From Corallococcus sp. NCRR (GTDB taxonomy: Bacteria; Myxococcota; Myxococcia; Myxococcales; Myxococcaceae), in contig NZ_CP114039.1 in the NCBI RefSeq assembly GCF_026965535.1, positions 4,898,001 through 4,962,000 of the forward strand: a stretch of DNA of 64,000 nt. Reading direction: 5' to 3'. The notes under the pieces are model-generated. The model was not told the origin of the DNA and did not search any database. It saw only the letters and a program-made list of their open reading frames with translations. The position numbers and the translations under genes are program-made. Positions within the stretch are counted from its first letter, which is position 1. The number at the start of each line of letters is the position of its first letter. Of this stretch, positions 1-8,518 are shown in pieces.

Positions 1-663
1 ATCCGCGCGGGCTCCAACCTGTCCGTCGTGCTCCTGGACCGCGGCCGGGTCACCGAGGCCATGGCGCTGCTGGACGCGGTGCAGGAGGAGGTCGAGACGG
101 CGCAGGCCGACGGCCGCAGTGATCCGATGTTCGCGATGGTCCCCGCCAACCAGGCCATGTGCTACCTGCGCCTGGGGCAGCCGGAGCGCGCCGTCGAGGC
201 GGCGAGGCGCGGCGTGGAACTCGTGCGGCGGATGAACGCGGAGACCAAGCTGGGCGAGGCGCTGCGGATGCTGGCCCTCACGCTCATCCGGGCGAAGCGC
301 CTCAACGAAGCCCGGGAGGTGGCGCGCGAGGCCCTGGCCTTGTTCCACAAGCTCGCGGGTGAAGAGGCCCGGCCCCCCGTGGAGTTGGAGGAGATGCTGG
401 GCGAATTGGCCCTGGAGCGGGGAGAGAACGAAGAGGCCCTCCGGTGGACGGAGCGCGCCCTGGAGGCCTGGACCCTGGCGGCGGCACCGCCCGTGGACAT
501 GGCCAACACCCGCTTCGTCCTGGCCCGCGCGCTGCGCCGGGCCCACCGGGACCCCGAGCGCGCGAGAGCGCTCGCCACGGCCGCCCGCGACGCAATGCTC
601 CCCATCCCCGAGCCCCGCCCCCTGAGCCTCAAGGCGCTGGACGCGTTCCTGCGCGAACACTGA
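1..663 (+). CDS. TPR-repeat protein, C-terminal part (5' end outside window)
   Basis: The reading frame is open from the first base, so this is the 3' part of a longer gene; a GTG at 28 is an internal valine. The 220 visible residues form helical pairs typical of tetratricopeptide repeats, for example a unit with CYLRLGQPERAVEAARRG followed by one with ALTLIRAKRLNEAREVAREA. The last unit, around LARALRRAHRDPERARALA, resembles the C-terminal TPR part of myxobacterial Ser/Thr kinases. That parentage is a guess, because no kinase domain lies in the window. The protein ends with a normal TGA, 38 bases before the next gene on the same strand. Confidence 0.75.
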   Translation: MRAGSNLSVVLLDRGRVTEAMALLDAVQEEVETAQADGRSDPMFAMVPANQAMCYLRLGQPERAVEAARRGVELVRRMNAETKLGEALRMLALTLIRAKRLNEAREVAREALALFHKLAGEEARPPVELEEMLGELALERGENEEALRWTERALEAWTLAAAPPVDMANTRFVLARALRRAHRDPERARALATAARDAMLPIPEPRPLSLKALDAFLREH

Positions 664-701
664 AGGCCCGCTCCACCGGGGCTGCTAGGGTCCCGCTCCC
701 T

Positions 702-1442
702 ATGCGAATCCTCGTCGGACTGACCTCGTCGGGCTGGACGGAGAAGGCCCGGTGGGCGTTGGACCACCACCGCGTCGCCTACCGCTACCAGGACTACGTC
801 CCCCTCATCCAGGAGCGCTGGCTGCGCAAGCAGGTGGCGCCCGGCGTGAAGCCCTCCGTGCCGCTGCTCGTGGATCCGCCCAACCCGGCCACGCACGGCT
901 CGTTCTCCATCGCGAAGCACGCGGAAGCCGTGGGGCAGGGCCGCCCGCTCTTCCCGGCCGCGCAGGCGGACGCCATCACCGCGTGGAACGACACCAGCGA
1001 ACACGTGCTGGACCTGGCGCGCGCCTACGCCATGCCGCGCATGCTGACGAACGCCCGCGCCCAGGCGGAGATGCTGCCGAAGTTCATCCCCGGCTGGCTG
1101 CGCCCGGTGTTCGCGCCCTCCGCGCGCCTGGGCATGCGCTTCGTGGTGAAGAAGCACCAGGTGGCGGACACCTCGCCGGAGGCCATTGAGGCCGCCGTGG
1201 CCCCCTCCTACGAGAAGCTGCGCGCCGCGCTGGGCGGCCGGCCCTACTTGCTGGGCGAGGGCCTCACCTACGCGGACATCACCGCCGCGGTGATGCTCGT
1301 GCTCCTGGTGCCGCCCGCGGACCGGCACCTGCCCATGGGGGCGGGCACGCGCGAGGTGTGGACCCATCCGGGGCTCGCCGCCCGCTTCCCGGACCTGCTC
1401 GCGTGGCGCGACGCGCTCTACGACAAGCACCGCCGCACCTGA
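702..1442 (+). CDS. Glutathione S-transferase family protein
   Basis: This 246-residue protein begins MRILVGLTSSGWTEKARWAL, a thioredoxin-fold start in which a serine/tryptophan loop sits where GSTs bind glutathione. It then has the beta-strand proline context (KPSVPLLVD) and an all-helical C-terminal domain with a conserved late segment (GRPYLLGEGLTYADITAAV) typical of GST C-domains. The expected role is glutathione conjugation or reduction in the cytoplasm; the substrate cannot be predicted. I chose the ATG at 702 because the glutathione-site strand starts directly after it. The gene converges on clpB and ends just before a strong hairpin. Confidence 0.8.
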   Translation: MRILVGLTSSGWTEKARWALDHHRVAYRYQDYVPLIQERWLRKQVAPGVKPSVPLLVDPPNPATHGSFSIAKHAEAVGQGRPLFPAAQADAITAWNDTSEHVLDLARAYAMPRMLTNARAQAEMLPKFIPGWLRPVFAPSARLGMRFVVKKHQVADTSPEAIEAAVAPSYEKLRAALGGRPYLLGEGLTYADITAAVMLVLLVPPADRHLPMGAGTREVWTHPGLAARFPDLLAWRDALYDKHRRT

Positions 1443-1445
1443 AAA

Positions 1446-1487
1446 CACCTCGGGCCGCCTCCCGGTGAGGGAAGGCGGCCCGCCGTG
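1446..1487. terminator. Bidirectional hairpin between GST gene and clpB
   Basis: A 10-bp stem (core GGGCCGCCT at 1452-1460 with AGGCGGCCC at 1473-1481) extends past two mismatches to an outer ACAC/GTGT pairing. It lies between two convergent stop codons. There is no long T run, so its strength is uncertain, but its position suits a shared terminator. Confidence 0.6.
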
Positions 1488-1511
1488 TGAATCACCGGTG
1501 CGTGGAGCCGG

Positions 1512-4136
1512 CTACCCGGCCTGCTTCACGCCCTTCGCGTTGTCCACCAGCACCTTGGCGAAGGTGAGCCCGTCGGGGCCCGCGTCCGCCTGGATGTGCT
1601 CGCCCGGCGCGAACTCGCCGTTCAGCACCTTGAGCGCGAGCGGATCCAGCAGGTACTTCTGCACCGCGCGCTTCAGCGGCCGGGCGCCGTACGTGGGGTC
1701 GTAGCCCCGCTCCGCCAACAGCTCCCGCGCGCTGTCCGTCAAATCCAGCGTGAGGCGCTTGGCCTGGAGCAGCTTCTGGAGCCGGCCCAGCTGGATGTCC
1801 ACGATGCGGTAGATGTCCTTCTTGCGCAGCGGCTCGAAGACGACGATTTCGTCCACGCGGTTGAGGAACTCCGGCCGGAAGTGGCCGCGCAGCGCTTCCA
1901 TCACCTCGCCGCGCGTCTTCTCGTTGAGCGTGTCCGTGCCCGCCATGCCCTCCTGGATGGCCTGCGAGCCGATGTTCGACGTGAGGATGAGCACCGTGTT
2001 GCGGAAGTCCACCGTGCGGCCCTGGCTGTCCGTCACCCGGCCCTCGTCGAGGATCTGGAGCAGGATGTTGAACACGTCGTGGTGGGCCTTCTCGATTTCG
2101 TCGAAGAGCACCACCGTGTACGGCCTGCGGCGCACGGCCTCCGTCAGCTGGCCGCCCTCCTCGTAGCCCACGTAGCCCGGGGGCGCGCCCACCAGGCGCG
2201 ACACCGCGTGCTTCTCCATGTACTCGGACATGTCGATGCGGACCATGGCCGTGTCGTCATCGAAGAGGAACTCCGCCAGCGCCTTCGCCGTCTCCGTCTT
2301 GCCCACGCCCGTGGGGCCCAGGAAGATGAACGAGCCGATGGGGCGGTTCGGGTCCTGCAGCCCGCTGCGCGCGCGGCGCACGGCGTTGGACACGGCTTCA
2401 ATGGCGCTGCGCTGGCCAATCACGCGGTCCGCGAGCCGGTCCTCCATCTTGACCAGCTTCTGCATCTCGCCCTCCATCAGCTTGGAGACCGGGATGCCCG
2501 TCCACTTGGCCACCACGGAGGCGATGTCCTCGGAGTCCACCTCCTCCTTGAGGAACTTCTGGTTCTTCTGCAGCTCCGCCAGCTTCGCGTTCTGCGCCGC
2601 GACCTCCTTCTCCAGCGAGGGGATGACGCCGAACTTCAGCTCCGCCGCGCGGTTCAGGTCGCCCTGGCGCTCGGCCGCGGCCTGGTCGTTGCGCGCCTTC
2701 TCCTGCTTCTCCTTGAGCGAGCGCAGGGCCGCGATGGCCTTCTTCTCCTCGTCCCAGTGGGCCTTGAGCGAGTTGAACTTCTCGTTCAGGTTCGCGAGCT
2801 CCTTCTCGATGGTGGCCAGGCGCTCACGCGAGTGCGGGTCCGTCTCCTTGCGCAGGCCCTCGCGCTCGATTTCGAGCTGCGTCACCTTGCGGCGGATGTC
2901 GTCGATCTCCGTGGGCATGGAGTCGATCTCGATGCGCAGGCGGCTGGAGGCTTCATCGACCAGGTCGATGGCCTTGTCCGGCAGGAAGCGGTCCGCGATG
3001 TACCGGTGGCTGAGCGTGGCCGCCGCGACCAGCGCGGAGTCCTGGATGCGCACGCCGTGGTGCACCTCGTAGCGCTCCTTCAGGCCGCGCAGGATGCTGA
3101 TGGTGTCGTGCACCGAGGGCTCGCCCACGAACACCGGCTGGAAGCGGCGCTCCAGCGCGGCGTCCTTTTCGATGTGCTTGCGGTACTCGTCCAGCGTCGT
3201 CGCGCCAATGCAGTGCAGCTCGCCGCGCGCGAGCGCCGGCTTGAGCATGTTGCCCGCGTCCATGGCGCCCTCGGCCTTCCCGGCGCCCACGAGCGTGTGC
3301 ATCTCGTCGATGAAGAGGATGATCTCACCCGACGCGTCCGCGACCTCCTTGAGGACCGCCTTGAGGCGCTCCTCGAACTCGCCGCGGTACTTGGCGCCGG
3401 CCACCATGGCGCCCAGGTCCAGGGTGATGAGGCGCTTGTTCTTCAAGCCCTCCGGCACGTCGCCGTCCACGATGCGGCGGGCCAGGCCCTCGGCGATGGC
3501 CGTCTTGCCCACGCCCGGCTCACCGATGAGGACCGGGTTGTTCTTGGTGCGGCGGCTGAGCACTTGGATGCAGCGGCGGATCTCCTCGTCGCGGCCGATG
3601 ACGGGGTCCAGCTTGCCGCTGCGCGCGGCCTCCGTGAGGTCGCGGCCGTACTTCTCCAGCGCCTGGTAGGTGGACTCCGCGTCCGCGCTCGTCACGCGCG
3701 AGGAGCCCCGGACCTCCTTGAGGCCCGCCTGCACGCGCTCGCGCGTCACGCCGGAGGACTTCATGGCCTCGCCGACGGCGCCCTTGTCCTGGGTCAGCGC
3801 GAGCAGCAGGTGTTCGGAGGAGGTGAACTCGTCCTTCAGCGCCTTGGCCTCGTCCTCGGCCTTGTCGAAGGTCTTCATCAGGCGCTGGCTGAGCATGGCG
3901 CTCTCGCCGCCCTGGATGCGCGGGAGCTTCTGGAGCGCTTCGCCCAGACGGCCCGCGAACAGCTTCACGTCCACGCCAATCTTGCGCAGCAGGGGGTCGA
4001 CGATGCCGTCCTTCTGCCCCAGCAGCGCCGCGGCGAGGTGCTCCGGCTCGTAGTGGGGATTGTCGGCCCGGCGGGCCAGGGACTGACCCTCCTGGATCGC
4101 CTCCTGCGCCTTCACCGTATATTTGTCGAGTCGCAT
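1512..4136 (-). CDS. clpB: ATP-dependent disaggregase ClpB
   Basis: A full-length Hsp100 chaperone of 874 residues that extracts polypeptides from aggregates together with DnaK. Visible parts in order: double Clp N-domain from [14 protein letters not shown]; first AAA+ module with Walker A GEPGVGKT at about 205-212 and Walker [13 protein letters not shown]; a long charged coiled-coil middle domain (about 405-525) that marks ClpB rather than ClpA/C; second AAA+ module with GPTGVGKTE; and a D2-small end with the YGARPLKR sensor-2 motif. The ATG at 4136 is chosen over upstream in-frame codons because family members begin at this point. I could not see a convincing sigma-32 promoter or a CIRCE element upstream. 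The gene is divergent from the hypothetical gene at 4.3 kb. Confidence 0.97.
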   Translation of the reverse strand: MRLDKYTVKAQEAIQEGQSLARRADNPHYEPEHLAAALLGQKDGIVDPLLRKIGVDVKLFAGRLGEALQKLPRIQGGESAMLSQRLMKTFDKAEDEAKALKDEFTSSEHLLLALTQDKGAVGEAMKSSGVTRERVQAGLKEVRGSSRVTSADAESTYQALEKYGRDLTEAARSGKLDPVIGRDEEIRRCIQVLSRRTKNNPVLIGEPGVGKTAIAEGLARRIVDGDVPEGLKNKRLITLDLGAMVAGAKYRGEFEERLKAVLKEVADASGEIILFIDEMHTLVGAGKAEGAMDAGNMLKPALARGELHCIGATTLDEYRKHIEKDAALERRFQPVFVGEPSVHDTISILRGLKERYEVHHGVRIQDSALVAAATLSHRYIADRFLPDKAIDLVDEASSRLRIEIDSMPTEIDDIRRKVTQLEIEREGLRKETDPHSRERLATIEKELANLNEKFNSLKAHWDEEKKAIAALRSLKEKQEKARNDQAAAERQGDLNRAAELKFGVIPSLEKEVAAQNAKLAELQKNQKFLKEEVDSEDIASVVAKWTGIPVSKLMEGEMQKLVKMEDRLADRVIGQRSAIEAVSNAVRRARSGLQDPNRPIGSFIFLGPTGVGKTETAKALAEFLFDDDTAMVRIDMSEYMEKHAVSRLVGAPPGYVGYEEGGQLTEAVRRRPYTVVLFDEIEKAHHDVFNILLQILDEGRVTDSQGRTVDFRNTVLILTSNIGSQAIQEGMAGTDTLNEKTRGEVMEALRGHFRPEFLNRVDEIVVFEPLRKKDIYRIVDIQLGRLQKLLQAKRLTLDLTDSARELLAERGYDPTYGARPLKRAVQKYLLDPLALKVLNGEFAPGEHIQADAGPDGLTFAKVLVDNAKGVKQAG

Positions 4137-4355
4137 GAACTCAACGTAAGGGCCGGGGACCCCTTGGCAAGGCGACACTGCCCGTATGCCCTGCGTTTTC
4201 CCCGGAATACTTTGAGCCGCTGGAAGCAGCCGGGTAATCGTGGTGGCGAAGTTGCCAGGGGGTGGGGGGGTCGGTTATAGGCGGCGCCCATCCTCGGGGG
4301 CTTCACTCTGGACGCGCACGGCGGCTATCTCGTTCGACTCGACACCTTCTCCGGG

Positions 4356-4910
4356 TTGGCGCTCGTGCGTCTGGCCCGGGAGGCCCTGTCGATGGACAGC
4401 GTGCTGGCCGCCACGGCGCTGCGCGTCACCATCAACCGCCGCCGCAAGGTGGTGCGCCTGGCCTTCCTGGGGCCCTTCTCGCAAGGAAGGCAGGGCGCCC
4501 ACTGGTACGCGGCGCACCATGCCCTGGCCCGCCTCCTATCCGCCGCCGCCAACGCCACCGTGCACGCCTACGTGTACGACGCGGACGAGGGCGAGGAAGT
4601 CATCGCCTACGGCAATGGCCGCCGGGTGGGTGGAGAGAAGGTGGTGTACGAGGACGCGGAGCTGCCGTGTCCCCTGGAGGAGCTGGATGACGAGGCCTTC
4701 GCCCGGCTCCAGTCCCGCTGGCCCATGGGGCACCTGGCGTACGTGTTCGGCCTGACGCGGGACGAACTGCTGCGCATCCCCCAGGCCCCGCTGGCCCGCG
4801 TGCTGCCGCTGGAGGGCACGGCCGCCGTCTCGGAGGCGGACGCGATGGCCGCCCTGGAGGCGCTGCTGCTGGGGCCCGCGCTGCCCCGCGCGGAGACGGA
4901 CGCGGGCTGA
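4356..4910 (+). CDS. Conserved hypothetical protein, start uncertain
   Basis: I do not recognise the family. The 184-residue product reads as genuine coding sequence: codon positions are strongly GC3-biased and it contains a compact alpha/beta region (ALRVTINRRRKVVRLAFLGP). The only canonical start in frame is TTG at 4356. However, the frame stays open back to a TAG at 4278-4280, and the upstream residues (ILGGFTLDAHGGYLVRLDTF) look like a conserved N-terminus, with no ATG, GTG or TTG among them. Either a rare start is used upstream or the true N-terminus is truncated. The gene is divergent from clpB. Confidence 0.6.
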   Translation: MALVRLAREALSMDSVLAATALRVTINRRRKVVRLAFLGPFSQGRQGAHWYAAHHALARLLSAAANATVHAYVYDADEGEEVIAYGNGRRVGGEKVVYEDAELPCPLEELDDEAFARLQSRWPMGHLAYVFGLTRDELLRIPQAPLARVLPLEGTAAVSEADAMAALEALLLGPALPRAETDAG

Positions 4911-4974
4911 AGGCAGCACGGACTGCCTGCTCGCGCCGCGCCGCGTCAGCCCCGTTCGGACTTCCGGGGCTGCT

Positions 4975-5637
4975 TCAAGGGTCCTCGGTCGGCCCGTCGA
5001 GCGTGACGATGGCGTCGCGCACGCCCTCGCTGCGGAAGTACTGGGCGAGCACCGCGAAGCCACCGGCGACGAGCACCGTGGGCACCACCGCGGTGAGGGT
5101 CATCAGGGACGGCACGAGCGCGTAGAGCTGCTGCGCCGTGGCCGGGTCCTGGAACTCCGGCAGGCCCTTGAGTCCCTCCACCATGGCCTGGCTGGTGTGG
5201 CGGGCCACGACGGTCCACTGGGCCCCGTCGATGGTGCGCATCAGCGCGGCGAAGATGCCCGCGCCGCCCAGCAGCTGCCGGAAGCCGTCCCGGGGGATGC
5301 CGTCCGGGGAGCGCAGCATGCGGCTGGAGGCGAAGAAGAGCAGGGTGCAGGCCACCGTCAGCCCGGTCAGCACCAGGGCGCGGGACTCGCGCATGGGGGA
5401 GAGCGCGGACAGCTGCGCCTCCATGATGGCCTGGGTGACGGCGGGGTCCTTGCCCAGGAGGGAAAGGGTGGGGGTGTGCTCGCGCTGCGCTTCGCGGTGG
5501 GCCTCGAAGTTCATCATGACGGAGGCCTCGCTGCAGGCGAGGAACCCCGTCAGGGTAGAGAGCATCAGGCACAGCCCGGCGGCGATGCGCACACCCCGGG
5601 GCAACCCCCCCGGGCGGGTGACTTCAGGAGGCTTCAC
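4975..5637 (-). CDS. Hypothetical multi-pass membrane protein
   Basis: A 220-residue protein with an N-terminal hydrophobic segment (IAAGLCLMLSTLTGFLAC), a central one (LVLTGLTVACTLLFFA), and two more in the C-terminal half (GGAGIFAALM and LTAVVPTVLVAGGFAVLAQY). Probably four inner-membrane helices with a soluble loop after the first. No known domain is recognised. Its GTG start overlaps the TGA of the upstream DUF1844 gene (GTGA), so the two are probably translationally coupled. It is the last gene of a three-gene minus-strand operon. Confidence 0.7.
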   Translation of the reverse strand: MKPPEVTRPGGLPRGVRIAAGLCLMLSTLTGFLACSEASVMMNFEAHREAQREHTPTLSLLGKDPAVTQAIMEAQLSALSPMRESRALVLTGLTVACTLLFFASSRMLRSPDGIPRDGFRQLLGGAGIFAALMRTIDGAQWTVVARHTSQAMVEGLKGLPEFQDPATAQQLYALVPSLMTLTAVVPTVLVAGGFAVLAQYFRSEGVRDAIVTLDGPTEDP

Positions 5638-5945
5638 TTCCGGCTTGCCTCCACGTAGCGCATGCGAAGGTCGGACAGGAGGTTGTCCACCAGCTTCTCC
5701 TCCTCCGCGGTGAGGTTGCCGCGCGTCTTCTCGCGGAGCATCGCCAGGAGGTCCAGGTTCTGCCGGGCCGAGGGCAAGTCCTTCTCCAGGCGGCCCGTCT
5801 CCGGGTTCGGCGCCCCACCCAGGTGGATGAGGACGGCGGAACCCAGCCCGACGATGAAGGTGCTGAACGACAGGGACTCCTCGGAGGCGGGGCTCGCATC
5901 CCCCGTCATCACGAAGGTCTCACCCCGCTTCTCCGAAGGGCTCAT
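5634..5945 (-). CDS. DUF1844 family protein
   Basis: A 103-residue protein with the signature of DUF1844: an N-terminal hydrophobic stretch (STFIVGLGSAVLIHLGG), then an NPETGRLEKDL-type segment, ending with EEEKLVDNLLSDLRMRYVEA. The family is small, widespread in deltaproteobacteria and related phyla, and has no defined function. It overlaps both neighbours by 4 bases (ATGA upstream, GTGA downstream), which argues for a fixed-ratio operon with the acidic protein and the membrane protein. Confidence 0.85.
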   Translation of the reverse strand: MSPSEKRGETFVMTGDASPASEESLSFSTFIVGLGSAVLIHLGGAPNPETGRLEKDLPSARQNLDLLAMLREKTRGNLTAEEEKLVDNLLSDLRMRYVEASRK

Positions 5946-6235
5946 TCGGACGCCTTGTCCTCTTCGTCGGCCGGCTCGTCGGCGTCGTCGGACTCGTCCG
6001 CTTCGTCCTCGTCGGAGGCGTCGTCGTCCATGTCGTCCGTGTCGTCGTCGTCCTCGTCATCGAAGTCGTCGTCGATGTCGCCGTCCATCTGCGTGTCGAT
6101 GGGGACGGCCTTGTCGGCCACGTCCGGCAGCTCCTCGAGGTGCTTCTTGTAGGCGTCCTCGTCCACCTGGCCGCTGCGCTGGTAGCGCTCGGCGGTGCGC
6201 TTGTCGAGGTGCTTCGGGTTGATGCCTTCGGCCAT
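5942..6235 (-). CDS. Small protein with a very acidic C-terminal tail
   Basis: A 97-residue protein. The first half (MAEGINPKHLDKRTAERYQR and on to PDVADKA) resembles a short conserved domain seen in small myxobacterial proteins. The second half is almost all Asp/Glu with Ala/Ser. Such tails are typical of proteins that bind basic partners or act as nucleic-acid mimics, but no function is assigned. It is the first gene of the trio, with a TTGACA/TATAAG-like promoter 34 bases or so upstream of its ATG. Confidence 0.75.
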   Translation of the reverse strand: MAEGINPKHLDKRTAERYQRSGQVDEDAYKKHLEELPDVADKAVPIDTQMDGDIDDDFDDEDDDDTDDMDDDASDEDEADESDDADEPADEEDKASE

Positions 6236-6275
6236 GATTCAAATCCTCGGAATTGCTTGGAAAACAGCGCGGCAC

Positions 6276-6301
6276 CTTATAGCAGGAGGGGCGCCTGTCA
6301 A
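6276..6301 (-). promoter_or_regulatory. Candidate sigma-70-type promoter for acidic-protein operon
   Basis: On the minus strand a perfect TTGACA (complement of 6296-6301) is followed after 14 bases by TATAAG (complement of 6276-6281). The boxes are strikingly good for 70% GC DNA, but the 14-base spacer is shorter than the usual 16-18. Expected transcription start is about 6269, giving a leader of roughly 34 bases. Confidence 0.4.
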
Positions 6302-6328
6302 CGCTGGTGTCCCCAGGCCCGGAAACCG

Positions 6329-6988
6329 ATGAACGTCTCGCCCCGCCCCCCGCTTCCCCAAGGCCCCTACCTGCTGTGTGACGACAGCATCCGCCCGGAG
6401 CTGCCCCTGGTGGACAAGGCCGGGCGCCTGCTCGAAGGGGGCGCCCGGGTGCTGCAACTGCGCATGAAGCACACCCCTCTGCGGGAAGCCCTGGCGGCGG
6501 CCCGGGCGGTGGTGGCGCTGTGCCGGCGGGCGGGCGCGGTGTGCCTCATCAACGACCGGGTGGACCTGGCGCTCCTGTCGGACGCGCACGGGGTGCACGT
6601 GGGGAGCGAGGACCTGCCCCCGGAGGCGGCGCGGGAGCTGCTGGGCCCGGGCCGGTACGTGGGCGTGACGGCGCGGGGGACGGAAGGGGCGCAGGCGGCC
6701 CGGGCGGCGGGGGCGGACTACGTGGGCGTGGGGCCGCTGTTCGGCACGACGACGAAGGTGGTGGCGGCGCCGGTGCTGGGCCTGGAGGCCTTCCGGCGGG
6801 TGGTGGCCCAGAGCCCGCTGCCGGTGGTGGGCATTGGCGGCGTGGGCCTGTCCAACATCGCGAGCGTGGCGGCGACGGGGGCACACGGCGCGGCGGTGGT
6901 GTCCGACGCCCTGCTCGCCCAGGACATCGCCGAGCGCGTGCGTCAGCTGGCGGCGGCGTTTGACAGCGCGCGGGGGACTGGCCTCTAA
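6329..6988 (+). CDS. thiE: Thiamine phosphate synthase
   Basis: ThiE couples HMP-diphosphate and thiazole phosphate to give thiamine phosphate. The 219-residue TIM barrel carries the family motifs: VLQLRMK after the first strand, CLINDRVDLAL, the phosphate-binding stretch GADYVGVGPLFGTTTK, and VVGIGGVGLSNI near the end. The ATG at 6329 gives the normal length. The downstream amidotransferase and thiD genes follow closely on the same strand, forming a partial thiamine operon. I saw no TPP riboswitch in the 93 bases upstream. Confidence 0.93.
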   Translation: MNVSPRPPLPQGPYLLCDDSIRPELPLVDKAGRLLEGGARVLQLRMKHTPLREALAAARAVVALCRRAGAVCLINDRVDLALLSDAHGVHVGSEDLPPEAARELLGPGRYVGVTARGTEGAQAARAAGADYVGVGPLFGTTTKVVAAPVLGLEAFRRVVAQSPLPVVGIGGVGLSNIASVAATGAHGAAVVSDALLAQDIAERVRQLAAAFDSARGTGL

Positions 6989-7005
6989 GAGGCGGTACCC
7001 CCACC

Positions 7006-7773
7006 ATGAACCATCCGCCTCCGCGTCATCACGGGACGACGCCGCGCCGTCCCAACATCGGCCTCAGCCCGGACTGGGCCCAGCCGGCCGACTCCGCCTT
7101 CCCCCGCTACGAGCTGAAGGTGCCCTACGCGGAGGCGGTGCTGCGCGCGGGGGGCCTGCCCTTCGTGCTGCCGTACACCGACGACCCGTCCTGCGTGGAC
7201 GCCTACCTGGAGCGGGTGTCCGGGCTGGTGGTGACGGGCGGTGCGTTCGACATCCCTCCGTCCGCGTACGGCGAGGAGGTCCGCGAAGGCATGGGGCCAC
7301 TGAAGGAAGGCCGCACGGCCTTCGAGGCGCAGCTCATCCGCGGCGCGCTCAAGCGCAACCTGCCGGTGCTGGGCGTGTGCGGCGGCATGCAGCTGCTCGC
7401 CGTGGTGCTGGGCGGCACGCTGTTCCAGGACATCCTGAAAGAGATTCCGGGCGCGCGGGACCACGAGCAGAAACATGACCGCACCCAGCCGCAGCACCCG
7501 GTGGAGGTGAAGAACGGCACGCTGCTGGCGGAGGCCGTGGGGCACGGGCAGCTGATGGTGAACTCCACGCACCACCAGGCGGTGAACAAGCCGGGCACGG
7601 ACGTGACGGTGAGCGCGGTGTCGCCGGACGGCGTGGTGGAGGCCATTGAGTCCACCGCGCACACCTTCGCGCTGGGCGTGCAGTGGCACCCGGAGCTGAT
7701 GCTGACGACCATCCCGGTGCACCTGGGCGTCTACAAGGCGCTGGTGCAGAAGGCGCGAGAGCACCGCCGGTGA
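7006..7773 (+). CDS. Gamma-glutamyl-gamma-aminobutyrate hydrolase family (peptidase C26)
   Basis: A class I glutamine-amidotransferase-like hydrolase of 255 residues. The nucleophile elbow is GVCGGMQ with Cys at about 125, and the His/Glu of the triad are in QWHPEL (about 228 and 230). Family members hydrolyse gamma-glutamyl amides such as gamma-glutamyl-GABA in putrescine breakdown. Here it sits between thiE and thiD, so a role in that pathway or a housekeeping role is equally open. Its TGA overlaps the GTG of thiD by four bases. Confidence 0.85.
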   Translation: MNHPPPRHHGTTPRRPNIGLSPDWAQPADSAFPRYELKVPYAEAVLRAGGLPFVLPYTDDPSCVDAYLERVSGLVVTGGAFDIPPSAYGEEVREGMGPLKEGRTAFEAQLIRGALKRNLPVLGVCGGMQLLAVVLGGTLFQDILKEIPGARDHEQKHDRTQPQHPVEVKNGTLLAEAVGHGQLMVNSTHHQAVNKPGTDVTVSAVSPDGVVEAIESTAHTFALGVQWHPELMLTTIPVHLGVYKALVQKAREHRR

Positions 7774-8510
7774 GGCCCCGGGTCCTGCTGCTCGCGGGAC
7801 TGGAGCCCACGGGCAGGGCCGGGCTGCTGGCGGACGTGGCCGCGGTGCGGGCGCGCGGCGGCGACGCGGTGGCGGTGCCCACGGCCCAGACGGCGCAGGG
7901 CTCGCACACCTTCGCGGTGGTGCCGGCCTCCCCGCGCATGCTGGCCGCGCAGGTGACGGCCGCGCGCGAGTGGGGCCCCCTGCACGCGGTGAAGTGGGGC
8001 GTGGTGCCCGGCCCTTCGCAGCTGTCCACGGCGAGGGCGGCGCTCAAGGACGCGGACGCGTGGTGGGTGGTGGACCCGGTGGTGCGCTCGTCCCGGGGGC
8101 AGGCGCTGTCCCGGCTGACGCCCCGGCACTACCTGGCGCTCGCGGGCCCGCGCGTGCTGGTGACGCCGAACCTGGAGGAGGCCGCGTGGCTCCTGGGCCG
8201 GCCCGCGCTGGGCACGGTGGAGGACGCCCAGGAGGCCGCGGAGGCCCTGTGCCAGCGCGGCTTCGGCGCGGTGCTGGTGAAGGGCGGGCACCTGCCGGAA
8301 GGGCAGGGGCTGGCGGACGTGCTGGCGTACGCCGGGCGCACGGTGGTGATGCGGGGGCGCCGGTTGAAGCGGCCCCCCGAGCGCCGGGGCACGGGCTGCC
8401 GGCTGGCGTCCGCGCTGGCGGCGGAGCTGGGCCGGGGCACGGGCCCGGAGGCCGCGGTGCGAGCGGCCCGTGAGCACGTCACGGGCTACCTGCGCACCGG
8501 CCGGGACTGA
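7770..8510 (+). CDS. thiD: Hydroxymethylpyrimidine/phosphomethylpyrimidine kinase
   Basis: A 246-residue ribokinase-fold kinase that phosphorylates HMP and HMP-phosphate for thiamine synthesis. The N-terminal substrate loop is LLAGLEPTGRAGLLADV and the catalytic loop is GTGCRLASALAAELGRG, with the Cys and glycines of the anion hole. The first motif departs from the usual AGSDPSGGAG (Ser-Asp replaced by Leu-Glu), so substrate preference may differ. The GTG at 7770 is chosen because it gives a GTGA overlap with the upstream stop. It converges with dnaB, with only 8 bases between. Confidence 0.87.
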   Translation: MRPRVLLLAGLEPTGRAGLLADVAAVRARGGDAVAVPTAQTAQGSHTFAVVPASPRMLAAQVTAAREWGPLHAVKWGVVPGPSQLSTARAALKDADAWWVVDPVVRSSRGQALSRLTPRHYLALAGPRVLVTPNLEEAAWLLGRPALGTVEDAQEAAEALCQRGFGAVLVKGGHLPEGQGLADVLAYAGRTVVMRGRRLKRPPERRGTGCRLASALAAELGRGTGPEAAVRAAREHVTGYLRTGRD

Positions 8511-8518
8511 CGCGGCGA

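Noticed and set aside
1596-4280. 894-codon open frame on the plus strand opposite clpB
   Set aside because: It is a shadow of high-GC coding sequence; the minus-strand frame has all ClpB motifs, and the plus-strand translation has only Arg/Leu/Val-rich noise.
4137-4280. CIRCE element or sigma-32 promoter upstream of clpB
   Set aside because: No TTAGCACTC inverted repeat and no CTTGAAA/CCCCAT pair could be found.
6236-6328. TPP riboswitch upstream of thiE
   Set aside because: The conserved CTGAGA and GATAATGCCAGCG-type elements are absent and the space is only 93 bases.
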